This document shows positions 15,584-24,307 of a stretch of DNA of 42,558 nt, one piece after another; position 1 is the stretch's first letter, and each line of letters begins with the position of its first letter. Both the position numbers and the translations under genes were made by a program. The notes under the pieces are model-generated. The model had not been told where the DNA came from and did no database searches. It saw only the letters and a list, made by a program, of their open reading frames with translations. This DNA comes from Gluconobacter vitians (lineage in GTDB: Bacteria; Pseudomonadota; Alphaproteobacteria; Acetobacterales; Acetobacteraceae): positions 1 through 42,558 of the forward strand of contig NZ_JABCQG010000018.1 in NCBI RefSeq assembly GCF_015244565.1, written 5' to 3'.

Positions 15584-17088
15584 GCATCAACGCGCCTCTC
15601 CCTGATGCGGATGTCATCATCGTCGGTTGCGGGCCGTCCGGAATGGCGGCTGCGGTCGAACTGGCGGAAGCAGGCTGCTCCGTCATCGTACTGGACATGC
15701 AGCCCACGCCCGGCGGCCAGATTTTCCGGAACCTTGAAGCCAATCTGTGCGACACGAGCCTCGCAGGCCAGAGCCTTCTGGCCGCGCTGGGGCCTGCCTA
15801 TCGGGCAGGTGCGGATCTGATCCAACGTTTCAGGGCCTGTTCCAGAATTGATTACCGGCCGCAGACCACCGTGTGGGAAGTGCGGCCCGATGGAACCGTG
15901 GGCTGGCTGCAGGGCATGAATGTCGGATATGTGCGGGGGCGGCAGGTTCTGCTCGCGCATGGAGCGATGGAGCGGCCTGTGCCGTTCCCGGGCTGGACAC
16001 TGCCCGGCGTCATGACGGCCGGTGCGGTGCAGACGCTGCTCAAGGCCGGGCATCTGAAGCCTTCGGGCAGGATCGTTCTGGCGGGGACGGGGCCGCTACT
16101 GCTGCTGCTGGCCAACCAGTTGCACCAGCTTGGCGTCAAACCGGCGCTAGTGGGCCGGACCGACCGGCTTTCCGATAGTGTGCGAGCTATGCGGCATCTG
16201 CGTCCGGGTGGGCTTGTGCTGCTTGTGAAGGGGCTGGGCTGGCTGGGGCGTCTGAAGCTGGCGGGTGTGAAATCCGTGACGGGGCTTGAGAACCTGGCCG
16301 CGGATGGGGCGCAGAGCGTCGAGAGCGTGAGCTTTACGGTTGGGGGCAAACGGCAGACGCTGCCCTGTGATCTGCTGATCGTGCATGACGGCATCGTGCC
16401 CGCCATCGATATTCCCAATGCGGCCGGGCTGCGTCTGCAATGGGACGGGCCCAATGCGAGCTGGCGTCCGGCGACGACGCCGGATGGGCTGGGCGCCTCC
16501 ACTCTTCCGCCGGAAATGTCCGCAGGGCCGTGCGTGCTGCGTGTTACGGGTGATGCCCGGAAGATCGGGGGCGCGGATGCGGCCATGGCGCATGGCAGAG
16601 TGGCCGCGCAGGCCATTCTGGCGGCGCTGGATCATGGTGCGGGGCCGTCCGCAGAGGCTCTGCGGGCGGTCGATAAGGCGCTGTCCGTGCGTCCGTTTCT
16701 GGATGCGGCGTTTCCGCCCGGCTTAGCGCAGGATCTGCCGGATGATGACACGATCGTCTGCCGCTGCGAGGAGCTGACGGCCGGGGATCTGCGGGCGAAA
16801 ATCCGCTCGGGCTTTCGGAACATGGATGCGCTGCGCGGCGAAACACGCTGCGGCATGGGGCCGTGTCAGGGCCGGAACTGCATGGTGACGGCGGCACGGC
16901 TGCTTCAGGATGAGACGCGTGCTGCGGGTTGCCTGCCGACGTTCCGGGGACGGCCGCCGATCCGGCCGATCCCGCTTGGGGCGGTGGCGAGGCTGTCGGG
17001 TCTTGCCCCCCGCGCCACCATCCGGCTGACACTTGAAGACAAGCCCGAAAATGCATCAGAGGATACGGTCGATGCCCCGGCAGAATGA
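15580..17088 (+). CDS. ooxA: Opine oxidase subunit A-like FAD/NAD(P) oxidoreductase with BFD-type [2Fe-2S] domain (OoxA/NoxA/HcnB-like)
   Basis: A 502-residue protein. The FAD Rossmann motif is VIIVGCGPSGMAAAVELAE (Gly16, Gly18, Gly21), followed by TPGGQIF. The second nucleotide-binding part is RIVLAGTGPLLLLLANQL. A C-terminal BFD-like domain has Cys394-x-Cys396 and Cys424-x4-Cys429 (IVCRCEEL, TRCGMGPCQGRNC). This is the layout of OoxA/NoxA of Ti plasmids and of HcnB. With subunit B and the small subunit it should form a membrane-associated dehydrogenase that splits an N-carboxyalkyl amino acid into amino acid and keto acid. ATG 15580 overlaps the previous stop (ATGA). The local base composition is visibly more GC-rich than the window ends. 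Confidence 0.85.
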   Translation: MSINAPLPDADVIIVGCGPSGMAAAVELAEAGCSVIVLDMQPTPGGQIFRNLEANLCDTSLAGQSLLAALGPAYRAGADLIQRFRACSRIDYRPQTTVWEVRPDGTVGWLQGMNVGYVRGRQVLLAHGAMERPVPFPGWTLPGVMTAGAVQTLLKAGHLKPSGRIVLAGTGPLLLLLANQLHQLGVKPALVGRTDRLSDSVRAMRHLRPGGLVLLVKGLGWLGRLKLAGVKSVTGLENLAADGAQSVESVSFTVGGKRQTLPCDLLIVHDGIVPAIDIPNAAGLRLQWDGPNASWRPATTPDGLGASTLPPEMSAGPCVLRVTGDARKIGGADAAMAHGRVAAQAILAALDHGAGPSAEALRAVDKALSVRPFLDAAFPPGLAQDLPDDDTIVCRCEELTAGDLRAKIRSGFRNMDALRGETRCGMGPCQGRNCMVTAARLLQDETRAAGCLPTFRGRPPIRPIPLGAVARLSGLAPRATIRLTLEDKPENASEDTVDAPAE

Positions 17089-18217
17089 AACCGCTCTGAT
17101 CATCGGTGCCGGACTTCAGGGTTGTTCGATCGCCCTGTTCCTGGCGCGTGCGGGCTGGAATGTCACGCTGCTCGACAAGAATGTCGCGGGGCGTCATGCC
17201 TCCAGCGTCAATGCGGGGGGCCTGCGGACGCTGATGCGGGACTGGCGGGAATATCCGCTGTCCGAACTGGCCATGGAGCACTGGCGGCATCTCGACCGGC
17301 TCGTCGGCGCGATAGCGGCGGAAAGCTGTGAGGTTCGGCTCGGCGTCGGGCAGATCGCGGTGGCGCTTGATGAGGCGGAGATGTCCTGGACGCTGGGCCG
17401 CGTGCAGGAGATGGAGCGGCGGGGACTGGGGACGGAAGAGCTTCTCTCCGCCACGGAAGTCCGGAAGATGCTGCCCGGTCTGACGGATCAGGCTCTGGGC
17501 GGGCTTGTTTCGCGCGGGGACGGACATGCCAATCCGGCCGCGTCGACCCGGGCTTTCAGGCAGGCCGCCATGGCGGCGGGGGCAAAAATCGTCGAGAACT
17601 GCCGTGTTCTGGGGCTGGAGCGTCTGCCGGGCGGCGGATGGTCCGTTGCGTCATCGTCGGGGCGGTATGAGGTGGGCATGCTGGTCAACTGCGCCGGGGC
17701 CTGGGGAGCGCAGGTGGCGGCCATGGCGGGGCAGACGCTGCCGCTGAAGGTGGTCGCCCCCTCCATGATGGTCACGGCACGGGCGCAGCCGTTCCTTGAG
17801 CCCGTTGTCATCGGGATCGACCGTCCGCTGTCCTTCAAGCAGAGCGCTGTTGGATCGCTGGTGATCGGCGGGGGCATTCTTGGAAAGCCCTGTGCGGATC
17901 ATGACACGTCCTTTACGGTCATGGACCGGATGCCCGAGGGCGCGGCCGCCACGCTTGAGGCGTTCCCGGCCCTGGCGCATGTGCCGGTCCTGCGGACATG
18001 GACCGGGCTTGAAGGCGCGACGCCGGACGGGATTCCCGTGATCGGGCCGGGCGAAGGCACGCCGGATCTGTGGCATGTCTTCGGGTTCTGCGGGCATGGG
18101 TTCCAGCTTTCGCCGGCGGTGGGCGATGTTGTGGGACGCTCTCTGGTCAGCGGGACGGTTGATCCGCTGCTTGCGCCGTTCAGCGGCAGGCGCTTTGACG
18201 CGGGAGACGCCGCGTGA
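17072..18217 (+). CDS. ooxB: Opine oxidase subunit B-like FAD-dependent dehydrogenase (DAO family; OoxB/NoxB/HcnC-like)
   Basis: A 381-residue protein of the D-amino acid oxidase/sarcosine oxidase family. The FAD motif ALIIGAGLQGCSIALFLARAG is at the N terminus, SSVNAGGLRTLMRDWREYPL follows, and the C-terminal WTGLEGATPDGIPVIGPG and FGFCGHGFQLSPAVGDVV are typical of the family. It should be the catalytic part that oxidises the secondary amine of the opine. ATG 17072 has GAGG 9 bases upstream and overlaps the subunit A gene by 17 bases. The last bases overlap the permease start (GTGA at 18214). Confidence 0.85.
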   Translation: MPRQNETALIIGAGLQGCSIALFLARAGWNVTLLDKNVAGRHASSVNAGGLRTLMRDWREYPLSELAMEHWRHLDRLVGAIAAESCEVRLGVGQIAVALDEAEMSWTLGRVQEMERRGLGTEELLSATEVRKMLPGLTDQALGGLVSRGDGHANPAASTRAFRQAAMAAGAKIVENCRVLGLERLPGGGWSVASSSGRYEVGMLVNCAGAWGAQVAAMAGQTLPLKVVAPSMMVTARAQPFLEPVVIGIDRPLSFKQSAVGSLVIGGGILGKPCADHDTSFTVMDRMPEGAAATLEAFPALAHVPVLRTWTGLEGATPDGIPVIGPGEGTPDLWHVFGFCGHGFQLSPAVGDVVGRSLVSGTVDPLLAPFSGRRFDAGDAA

Positions 18218-18927
18218 GCACACCGGCCTTCACGCTCATCGGGTTTGGCCCGGAAGGCTGGGGGAAGCTCCTGCTGCTGGCGGCCGGGCTGACGCTCGTG
18301 GCGGCGGTATGCAGCTTTGCTCTGGGCAGTCTGCTTGGAGCGGCAGGGGCGGTGCTCAAGCTGGCATCGTCGCGGAGTCTGCGGGGAATTGGCACTTTTT
18401 ACACGACGGTTTTTCGCGGGATTCCGGAGATCCTCGTCGTCTATCTGTTCTATTTCGGGGGCTCGCTCGCGCTGACGCGGCTGATGCATCTGGCGGGGTT
18501 TCCGGGGTTCTTCTCCCTGCCCTTTTTCATCATCGGTGTCGTGGCCATCGGGTTGGTTTCGGGGGCCTATCAGACCGAGGCCTATCGCAGCGCCTATCTG
18601 CGCCTCGAACGCGGGCAGATCGAGGCGGGCAAGGCCTGCGGCATGTCCAGGTTTGTCCTGCTGTGGCGTGTCATAGCGCCGCAGACCCTGCGGTTTGCGC
18701 TGCCTGCCCTGGGCAATATCTGGCAGTCCGTCCTGAAAGAGACGGCGCTTTTGTCCATCATCGGGCTTATCGAGCTTCTGCGGCAGTCCACGATCGCGTC
18801 CGGCGCGACACGGCAGCCGCTGCTGTTCTACGGTGTGGCTGCTCTGCTTTATCTTGTCATGGGGCAGATCACGGCGCTGGGCATCCGGACTGTCGAGAAA
18901 CGTCTTGCACGCTGCTGGGGGCGATAG
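18214..18927 (+). CDS. ABC transporter permease (HisQ/NocQ-like)
   Basis: A 237-residue inner-membrane protein with about five hydrophobic helices. Its EAA loop (YLRLERGQIEAGKACGMSRFVLLWRVIAPQ) contacts the ATPase. FRGIPEILVVYLFYFGGSLAL is typical of polar amino acid permeases of the HisQ type. The start codon is GTG, overlapping the previous stop. It pairs with the next gene to form the membrane channel for the binding protein at 14371. Confidence 0.9.
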   Translation: MSTPAFTLIGFGPEGWGKLLLLAAGLTLVAAVCSFALGSLLGAAGAVLKLASSRSLRGIGTFYTTVFRGIPEILVVYLFYFGGSLALTRLMHLAGFPGFFSLPFFIIGVVAIGLVSGAYQTEAYRSAYLRLERGQIEAGKACGMSRFVLLWRVIAPQTLRFALPALGNIWQSVLKETALLSIIGLIELLRQSTIASGATRQPLLFYGVAALLYLVMGQITALGIRTVEKRLARCWGR

Positions 18928-18928
18928 G

Positions 18929-19612
18929 ATGGACTGGCCTTTTCTTTTCGCAACGGCAAAGACGCTTCTCACGGGCGTGCCGCTGACCCTCCGGCTGGCA
19001 GCAACGTCGCTCTGCGCGGGGTTTGTGCTGGCGGTCGGGATCGCTGCCCTGGCCGGGAGCCGGTTTGCTCCGGCGCGCTGGATTGCGGCGCTGTATGTGA
19101 TGCTCTTTCAGGGCACGCCGCTGCTGGTGCAGATTTTCATCGTCTATTACGGCTTCGGGCAGATCGATTTCCTGCGGGCGTCCTTTGCCTGGCCGTTTTT
19201 GCAGCAGGCCTATTGGTGCGCCGTTCTTGCGCTCTCGCTCAACACCTCGGCCTATGGTGCGGAAATCATCCGTGGCGCCATCGCGGCGGTTCCCGCGCGG
19301 GAGATCGAGGCGGCGCGCGCGATGGGCATGTCCGGGTTGCTGCTGCGCCGGCGGATCATCTGGCCGCAGGCTCTGCAATACGGGCTGGCGAATTACGGTA
19401 ACGAGGCCATCCTGCTGCTCAAAGCAACGTCGCTCGCGAGTGTGATCACGCTGATGGATGTCACAGGTCTGGCTTACAGGCTGGTCTCGAAGACCTATCG
19501 TTCGGAAGAAATCTTCACGGTCGCCGGTCTGATCTATCTTGCGCTGACTTTCGTGATTGCCACGGGGGTCCATCTCCTTGAACGCCGCCTCACGCCCTGT
19601 CGCCAGGTCTGA
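18929..19612 (+). CDS. ABC transporter permease (HisM/NocM-like)
   Basis: A 227-residue inner-membrane protein. It has the polar amino acid permease segment VMLFQGTPLLVQIFIVYYGFGQ and the EAA loop AVPAREIEAARAMGMSGLLLRRRIIWPQAL. SLNTSAYGAEIIRGA is also typical. ATG 18929 lies one base after the previous stop, with GCGATAGG just before it. It is the second channel subunit of the opine/arginine-type importer. Confidence 0.9.
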   Translation: MDWPFLFATAKTLLTGVPLTLRLAATSLCAGFVLAVGIAALAGSRFAPARWIAALYVMLFQGTPLLVQIFIVYYGFGQIDFLRASFAWPFLQQAYWCAVLALSLNTSAYGAEIIRGAIAAVPAREIEAARAMGMSGLLLRRRIIWPQALQYGLANYGNEAILLLKATSLASVITLMDVTGLAYRLVSKTYRSEEIFTVAGLIYLALTFVIATGVHLLERRLTPCRQV

Positions 19613-19643
19613 CCCGGACGCCCCCGTCTTTTCCGGAGTTTCC

Positions 19644-20450
19644 ATGGAACCGATCCAGTCCGCCACAGGGGCCCTGTCCGCCTCCCCCGTCATCAGCGCC
19701 ACCGGCCTGACGAAACGCTATGATGCCCTGGACGTCCTGCGGGGCGTTGATCTGGACGCGCATGAAGGCGAGGTGATTTCGATCCTGGGGGCTTCCGGCT
19801 CGGGAAAATCCACGTTCCTGCGCTGTCTGAACCTTCTGGAAGTTCCTTCGGGCGGCGCGTTCAACGTGCTGGGCGAGGATGTCCGTTTCCGCATGAAGGG
19901 CGCAGAGCGGCAGATTGCGGATGCGCGGCAGGTCAACCGGCTGCGGTCGCAGGTCGGCATGGTGTTCCAGAACTTCTGCCTGTGGAACCACCGGACGGTG
20001 CTGCAGAATGTCATGGAAGGGCCGGTCCATGTTCAAGGACGCAACCGCCACGAGGTGCGTGAAGAAGCCGAAAAGGCTCTGGACCGTGTCGGTCTGCTGA
20101 ACCGGGCGGATTACTATCCGTCCCAGCTCTCCGGCGGGCAGCAGCAGCGGGTCGCGATTGCCCGCGCCATCGTCATGCGCCCGCGCGTCCTGCTGTTCGA
20201 TGAGCCGACCTCCGCGCTGGACCCGGAACTGGTCGGCGAAGTGCTCAAAGTCATGCAGGGTCTGGCGGCCGAGGGCAGGACCATGCTGATTGTCACGCAT
20301 GAAATGGCGTTCGCGCGGGATGTCTCAAGCCGGGTCGTGTTTCTGGAAAAAGGAACCGTCCGCGTCCAGGGTGCCCCGCAGGATCTGTTCAAAGGCGGTA
20401 TGGATGAGCGCTTCGACAGGTTTGTCAGCCATTTTTCGCGTCAGGGCTGA
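19644..20450 (+). CDS. ABC transporter ATPase (HisP/NocP-like)
   Basis: A 268-residue ATPase with Walker [10 protein letters not shown], signature [14 protein letters not shown] and Walker [15 protein letters not shown], followed by [12 protein letters not shown] with the switch His. The insert between Walker A and the Q loop ([21 protein letters not shown]) is typical of HisP-type ATPases for basic amino acids and opines. ATG 19644 is chosen because CGGAG lies 6-8 bases upstream. It powers uptake through the two permeases just before it. Confidence 0.92.
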   Translation: MEPIQSATGALSASPVISATGLTKRYDALDVLRGVDLDAHEGEVISILGASGSGKSTFLRCLNLLEVPSGGAFNVLGEDVRFRMKGAERQIADARQVNRLRSQVGMVFQNFCLWNHRTVLQNVMEGPVHVQGRNRHEVREEAEKALDRVGLLNRADYYPSQLSGGQQQRVAIARAIVMRPRVLLFDEPTSALDPELVGEVLKVMQGLAAEGRTMLIVTHEMAFARDVSSRVVFLEKGTVRVQGAPQDLFKGGMDERFDRFVSHFSRQG

Positions 20451-20483
20451 AGCCCGGGCGCAGAGTATCGGAAAGGAGTTGAG

Positions 20484-21407
20484 ATGAAGACGTGCCAGAT
20501 TCTGGGAGTCCCCACCCAGAGCGGAACCTCCGAAAGAGGCTGCATCATGGGCCCGACGGCCTTTCGCATCGCGGGACTGCCCGAAATCCTGCAGGAGCTC
20601 GGATGGCAGGTTGAGGATGTGGGAGACGCCGTGCCGGCTGCGATGCCGGATGTGAGCCATTCCAACCCCGCCGTGCGCAATCTGGACGCGATCATCGCCT
20701 GGACGAAAAGCGTCGGTGAGCGGGCCTATGAGATGGCGAAAGCCTGCGATTTCCCGATTTTCCTGGGTGGCGATCATTCCATGTCCGCAGGAACGGTCTC
20801 CGGCGTCGCCCGCCACACGCAGGAGCTGGGGCAGCCCCAGTTCGTCCTGTGGCTGGACGCCCACACCGACCTGCACACACTGCACACGACCACCAGCGGC
20901 AACCTGCACGGCACGCCTGTCGCCTATTTCACAGGACAGTCGGGGTTCGAGGGCTTTCCGCCACCAGCCGCGCCCGTCGATCCACGCAATATGTGCATGA
21001 TGGGCATCCGCTCGGTCGATCAGGCCGAGAAGCGCCATGTCGCGGAAATCGGCATCACCGTCTTCGACATGCGCGCCATTGACGAGCAGGGCATCGTCGG
21101 ACCGCTGAACAGCTTTCTGGACCGCGTTCGCGCAGCCAATGGCCGCCTGCATGTCAGCCTGGACGTGGATTTCCTCAACCCGGACATCGCACCCGCGGTC
21201 GGCACCACCGTCAATGGCGGCGCGACCTTCCGCGAGGCACATCTCATCATGGAGATGCTTCATGACAGCGGGCTCGTGACGTCGCTGGATCTGGCGGAGC
21301 TCAACCCGTTCCTCGACGTCCGCGCCAAGACCGCCCTGCTCATGACCGATCTGGCCGCCAGCCTCTTTGGCCGTCGTGTTCTCAAACGCAAGACAAGGAC
21401 CTACTGA
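20484..21407 (+). CDS. rocF: Arginase
   Basis: A 307-residue ureohydrolase that splits arginine into ornithine and urea. The manganese-binding motifs are complete: FLGGDHSMSAGT, LWLDAHTDLHT and HVSLDVDFLNPDIAPAVGT. The N-terminal GVPTQSGTSERGCIMGPTAF and the SGNLHGTPVAYF segment (arginase rather than agmatinase type) support the call. ATG 20484 has GGAAAGGAG directly upstream. In nopaline regions of Ti plasmids arginase sits in the same place, between the transport/oxidase genes and ornithine cyclodeaminase. The urea it makes would feed the urease operon that follows on the other strand. Confidence 0.92.
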   Translation: MKTCQILGVPTQSGTSERGCIMGPTAFRIAGLPEILQELGWQVEDVGDAVPAAMPDVSHSNPAVRNLDAIIAWTKSVGERAYEMAKACDFPIFLGGDHSMSAGTVSGVARHTQELGQPQFVLWLDAHTDLHTLHTTTSGNLHGTPVAYFTGQSGFEGFPPPAAPVDPRNMCMMGIRSVDQAEKRHVAEIGITVFDMRAIDEQGIVGPLNSFLDRVRAANGRLHVSLDVDFLNPDIAPAVGTTVNGGATFREAHLIMEMLHDSGLVTSLDLAELNPFLDVRAKTALLMTDLAASLFGRRVLKRKTRTY

Positions 21408-21408
21408 G

Positions 21409-22479
21409 ATGACTTCCTCCGCCCCTGCCCCTTCCCATCTCGCCTTCGTGCCGTTCGTCTCGGTCGAGAACATGATGGCGCTGGTCCACACCATCGGGAT
21501 CGAGACCTTCCTGCGCGAGCTTGCGGAGTATCTTGAAGCCGACTTCAAACGCTGGCCGGAATTCGACAAGACCCCGCGCGTGGCCGCGCATTCGGCTGAA
21601 GGCGTCATCGAGTTGATGCCGACGAGCGACAGCAGTCTGTATGGCTTCAAATACGTCAACGGCCATCCCAAGAACACGAAGGAAGGCCTCCAGACGGTTA
21701 CGGCGTTCGGCATGCTGGCGGATGTGGCTTCGGGTTATCCGACGCTCCTGTCCGAAATGACGCTGCTGACGGCCCTTCGCACGGCGGCAACGTCGGCCAT
21801 GGCTGCGAAATATCTGGCACCGGCAAATTCGAAGACGATGGCGATCATCGGCAACGGTGCGCAGTCCGAGTTCCAGGCCATGGCGTTCCGCGAGATCGTC
21901 GGGATCCGCGCGCTGCGGCTGTATGATCTGGACCGGACGGCTTCGGAAAAATGCGCCCGCAATCTGAGCGGACAGGGCTTCGACATCACGATCTGCGGCA
22001 GCAGTGAAGAGGCCGTGGACGGGGCGGACATCATCACGACCGTCACGGCTGACAAGCAGTGCGCGACGATCCTGTCCGACAACATGGTTGGCGCGGGGAT
22101 TCACATTAACGCGGTGGGCGGGGACTGCCCGGGCAAGACGGAGCTTCAGCGCGACATCCTGCTGCGGTCCTCGATCTTTGCGGAATATCCGCCGCAGACG
22201 CGCATTGAAGGCGAGATCCAGCAGTTGCCAGAAGACCATCCGGTGACGGAGCTGTGGCAGGTCATCAATGGCGAGGCGAAGGGCCGCGCCAGTGACAGCC
22301 AGATCACGCTGTTTGATTCCGTAGGCTTTGCGATCGAGGATTTCTCGGCCCTGCGCTATGTGCGCGACAAGCTGGACGCAACCGGCCTTTACGAGAAGCT
22401 GGACATGCTCGCCGATCCGGATGATCCGCGCGATCTGTTCGGAATGCTCCAGCGCTCCAAGGGCGCTGACACGCCCTGA
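21409..22479 (+). CDS. ocd: Ornithine cyclodeaminase
   Basis: A 356-residue protein of the ornithine cyclodeaminase/mu-crystallin family, which turns L-ornithine into L-proline and ammonia using bound NAD. The Rossmann part is KTMAIIGNGAQSEFQAMAFRE. NAVGGDCPGKTELQRDIL contains the family's catalytic Asp region. The N-terminal extension (PFVSVENMMALVHTIGIETFL) matches the Agrobacterium Ocd type. It starts one base after the arginase stop, so the two are co-translated. It is the last gene of the operon and is followed at once by a strong terminator hairpin. Confidence 0.92.
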   Translation: MTSSAPAPSHLAFVPFVSVENMMALVHTIGIETFLRELAEYLEADFKRWPEFDKTPRVAAHSAEGVIELMPTSDSSLYGFKYVNGHPKNTKEGLQTVTAFGMLADVASGYPTLLSEMTLLTALRTAATSAMAAKYLAPANSKTMAIIGNGAQSEFQAMAFREIVGIRALRLYDLDRTASEKCARNLSGQGFDITICGSSEEAVDGADIITTVTADKQCATILSDNMVGAGIHINAVGGDCPGKTELQRDILLRSSIFAEYPPQTRIEGEIQQLPEDHPVTELWQVINGEAKGRASDSQITLFDSVGFAIEDFSALRYVRDKLDATGLYEKLDMLADPDDPRDLFGMLQRSKGADTP

Positions 22480-22484
22480 GACAG

Positions 22485-22517
22485 GCTTCTGGCTGCCGCG
22501 TCGGGGCAGCCAGAAGC
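22485..22517. terminator. Bidirectional terminator between ocd and ureG
   Basis: GCTTCTGGCTGCC (22485-22497) pairs perfectly over 13 bp with 22505-22517, with a 7-base loop. It lies in the 43-base gap between the convergent opine and urease operons and can serve both. There is no long U tract on either side. Confidence 0.8.
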
Positions 22518-22522
22518 GGCCT

Positions 22523-23137
22523 TCAGAGGCCGCCCTGTTCGACGATGAAGCGGGCGATTTCAGACACACCTCCGCCGGCGCGGATATTGGCGAAGACGAA
22601 GGGCCGCGTACCGCGCATCTTTTTGCTGTCACGGTCCATTACGCCCAGATCGGCACCGACATAGGGCGCGAGATCAATCTTGTTGATGACCAGCAGGTCG
22701 CTTCGGGTAATGCCGGGGCCGCCCTTGCGTGGGATCTTGTCGCCGGCCGAGACGTCGATCACATAGATCGTCAGATCAGCCAGTTCGGGACTGAAGGTCG
22801 CGGCCAGATTGTCGCCGCCGCTTTCCACCAGAACCAGATCCAGCCCTTCGAAGCGCTCCGTCAGTTCGGCGATGCCTGCCAGATTGATGCTGGCGTCTTC
22901 GCGGATGGCCGTATGGGGGCAGCCGCCCGTTTCGATCCCCTTGATCCGTTCCGGTGGGAGGGAGCCCGCGCGGGTCAGGAACTCGGCGTCTTCGCGCGTG
23001 TAGATGTCGTTCGTGATGGCGGCGATGTTGTAGTCGTCACGGAAGGTCCGGCACAGGGCATCCATCAACGCCGTCTTGCCCGTTCCGACCGGACCGCCGA
23101 TCCCGACCCGCAGCGGGCCGTGTTTTGCTTTTGTCAT
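22523..23137 (-). CDS. ureG: Urease accessory GTPase UreG
   Basis: A 204-residue SIMIBI GTPase. The P-loop is [14 protein letters not shown]. The metal-binding Cys-Pro-His motif is in [15 protein letters not shown], followed by [19 protein letters not shown], and the base-specificity motif is NKIDLAP. With UreD, UreF and UreE it drives GTP-dependent loading of nickel and carbon dioxide into the urease active site. It is the last gene of the operon and overlaps ureF by 4 bases. Confidence 0.96.
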   Translation of the reverse strand: MTKAKHGPLRVGIGGPVGTGKTALMDALCRTFRDDYNIAAITNDIYTREDAEFLTRAGSLPPERIKGIETGGCPHTAIREDASINLAGIAELTERFEGLDLVLVESGGDNLAATFSPELADLTIYVIDVSAGDKIPRKGGPGITRSDLLVINKIDLAPYVGADLGVMDRDSKKMRGTRPFVFANIRAGGGVSEIARFIVEQGGL

Positions 23138-23820
23138 GTTCTGAACAACCTTGTTGTCTGGGTTTCGTGATGCATGGCCGCAAGGTCGGAGCGGAAACAG
23201 GCGCCCCCGACATCGTCCAGGGTCCGGTTTTTCGTAACGGTTACAGCGCGCGAGAGAAGCGGTTCCAGCTTGGCCAGCGCGTGCAGGCCGTCCGTCTGTC
23301 CCAGTGGCACGAGGCGCACGGCTGCGGAAACGAGAGCGGCGATGGTGGCGTATCCACCCGAGAGCAGCGCCTGTTCCAGCGCCAGACCGCCGCGCCGGAA
23401 GACCAGCCCCTGCGCGACTGGAAGCGGCCAGCGCGTGCCGCGCAGTTCGGACGGATCGGGCGTGACCGGCCAGACGGACGCGGCCTTGAGGAAGGCTTCG
23501 CCCTGATAGATGGTTTCGTCATAGCGCTCCCGCGATGAGGCGCAGGCGCAGGCAAATTCCGCCAGTTCGTGCAGACGGGGCATGTCGTGCGCGGCGCTCC
23601 ATGCTTCCTGAAGAATGATCAGGTCGCTGCCCGGCGCGCCGTGCTCCAGCAGGCAGCCGATCCAGTCGCAGAGTGTTGCGACATCCGTGACGTCTCCGCT
23701 TTCCACCGCCCATTCCAGACCGTGGCTATAGGCATATCCGCCCGTCGGAAAGGCTGGCGACACCCAGGACAGGAGGCGCAGGAAGGCGGCGCCTGTCTGC
23801 GGGAGCGGGGTTTCAGTCAT
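23134..23820 (-). CDS. ureF: Urease accessory protein UreF
   Basis: A 228-residue all-helical protein with the UreF landmarks [24 protein letters not shown] and, near the end, [17 protein letters not shown]. UreF bridges UreD and UreG in the activation complex. ATG 23820 is chosen because it overlaps the ureE end by 8 bases and begins right before the conserved part. The longer frame to 23943 runs antisense-like through the His-rich ureE tail. It overlaps ureG by 4 bases. Confidence 0.94.
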   Translation of the reverse strand: MTETPLPQTGAAFLRLLSWVSPAFPTGGYAYSHGLEWAVESGDVTDVATLCDWIGCLLEHGAPGSDLIILQEAWSAAHDMPRLHELAEFACACASSRERYDETIYQGEAFLKAASVWPVTPDPSELRGTRWPLPVAQGLVFRRGGLALEQALLSGGYATIAALVSAAVRLVPLGQTDGLHALAKLEPLLSRAVTVTKNRTLDDVGGACFRSDLAAMHHETQTTRLFRT

Positions 23821-24307
23821 GCGTGTGGTGATGGTGCCCGTCTCCGTGGTGGTGCGGCTCGTGGCCGCCCGCGCGGGAGGCATAGGCTCCGCTTTCCGGG
23901 TCGAATGGCGCTTCCACCATGCGCACATGTCCGCCCAGACCATGGATCATGTCGGCAATGACGTGATCGCGGCGCACGAGAATGGCGTGTTCCGAAATGG
24001 CGGCTGGCAGGTGGCGGTTGCCCAGATGCCAGGCGAGCTGAAGCAGTTGCAGCGGGTTGTGGGCGGTGACTTCCATCAGCTCTTCGGGCAGCGCTTCCAC
24101 GCGGATGATGCGGCCGTCCTCCAGACGCAGCCCCTCCCCGGCCTGAAGCAGGCGGGCATGTTCCAGCTCCAGCCGGATTTTCTCGCCGTTTTGCAGGGTC
24201 AGCATCATGCGGCGCCGGTGCCGCCCTTCATAATCGGCGGCGAAGGTGCCGCTGGCCTCGGCTTCAAGCCAGCTTCCGGCGGGAAGGATATCCAGGATTT
24301 GGGTCAT
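23813..24307 (-). CDS. ureE: Urease accessory nickel metallochaperone UreE
   Basis: A 164-residue protein with the UreE peptide-binding N domain and the metal-binding C domain (NPLQLLQLAWHLGNRHLPAAI, with the conserved nickel-site His in GNRH). It ends in a His-rich tail, [18 protein letters not shown], which stores extra nickel. It delivers nickel to the UreD/F/G complex. Its start overlaps the ureC stop by one base (TGATG). Confidence 0.95.
   Translation of the reverse strand: MTQILDILPAGSWLEAEASGTFAADYEGRHRRRMMLTLQNGEKIRLELEHARLLQAGEGLRLEDGRIIRVEALPEELMEVTAHNPLQLLQLAWHLGNRHLPAAISEHAILVRRDHVIADMIHGLGGHVRMVEAPFDPESGAYASRAGGHEPHHHGDGHHHHTHD

Noticed and set aside
20325-21713. A 462-codon open frame on the minus strand
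   Set aside because: Antisense to the arginase gene and parts of its neighbours, all of which have clear family motifs. No ribosome binding site or domain is visible in it.
22328-23170. Plus-strand frame running through the ocd end, terminator and ureG
   Set aside because: It crosses a perfect terminator hairpin and is antisense to ureG. Its apparent length is due to codon bias.
23813-23880. Short tandem repeat of CAT/GTG triplets
   Set aside because: It is the His-rich metal-binding tail of UreE, not an independent repeat element.
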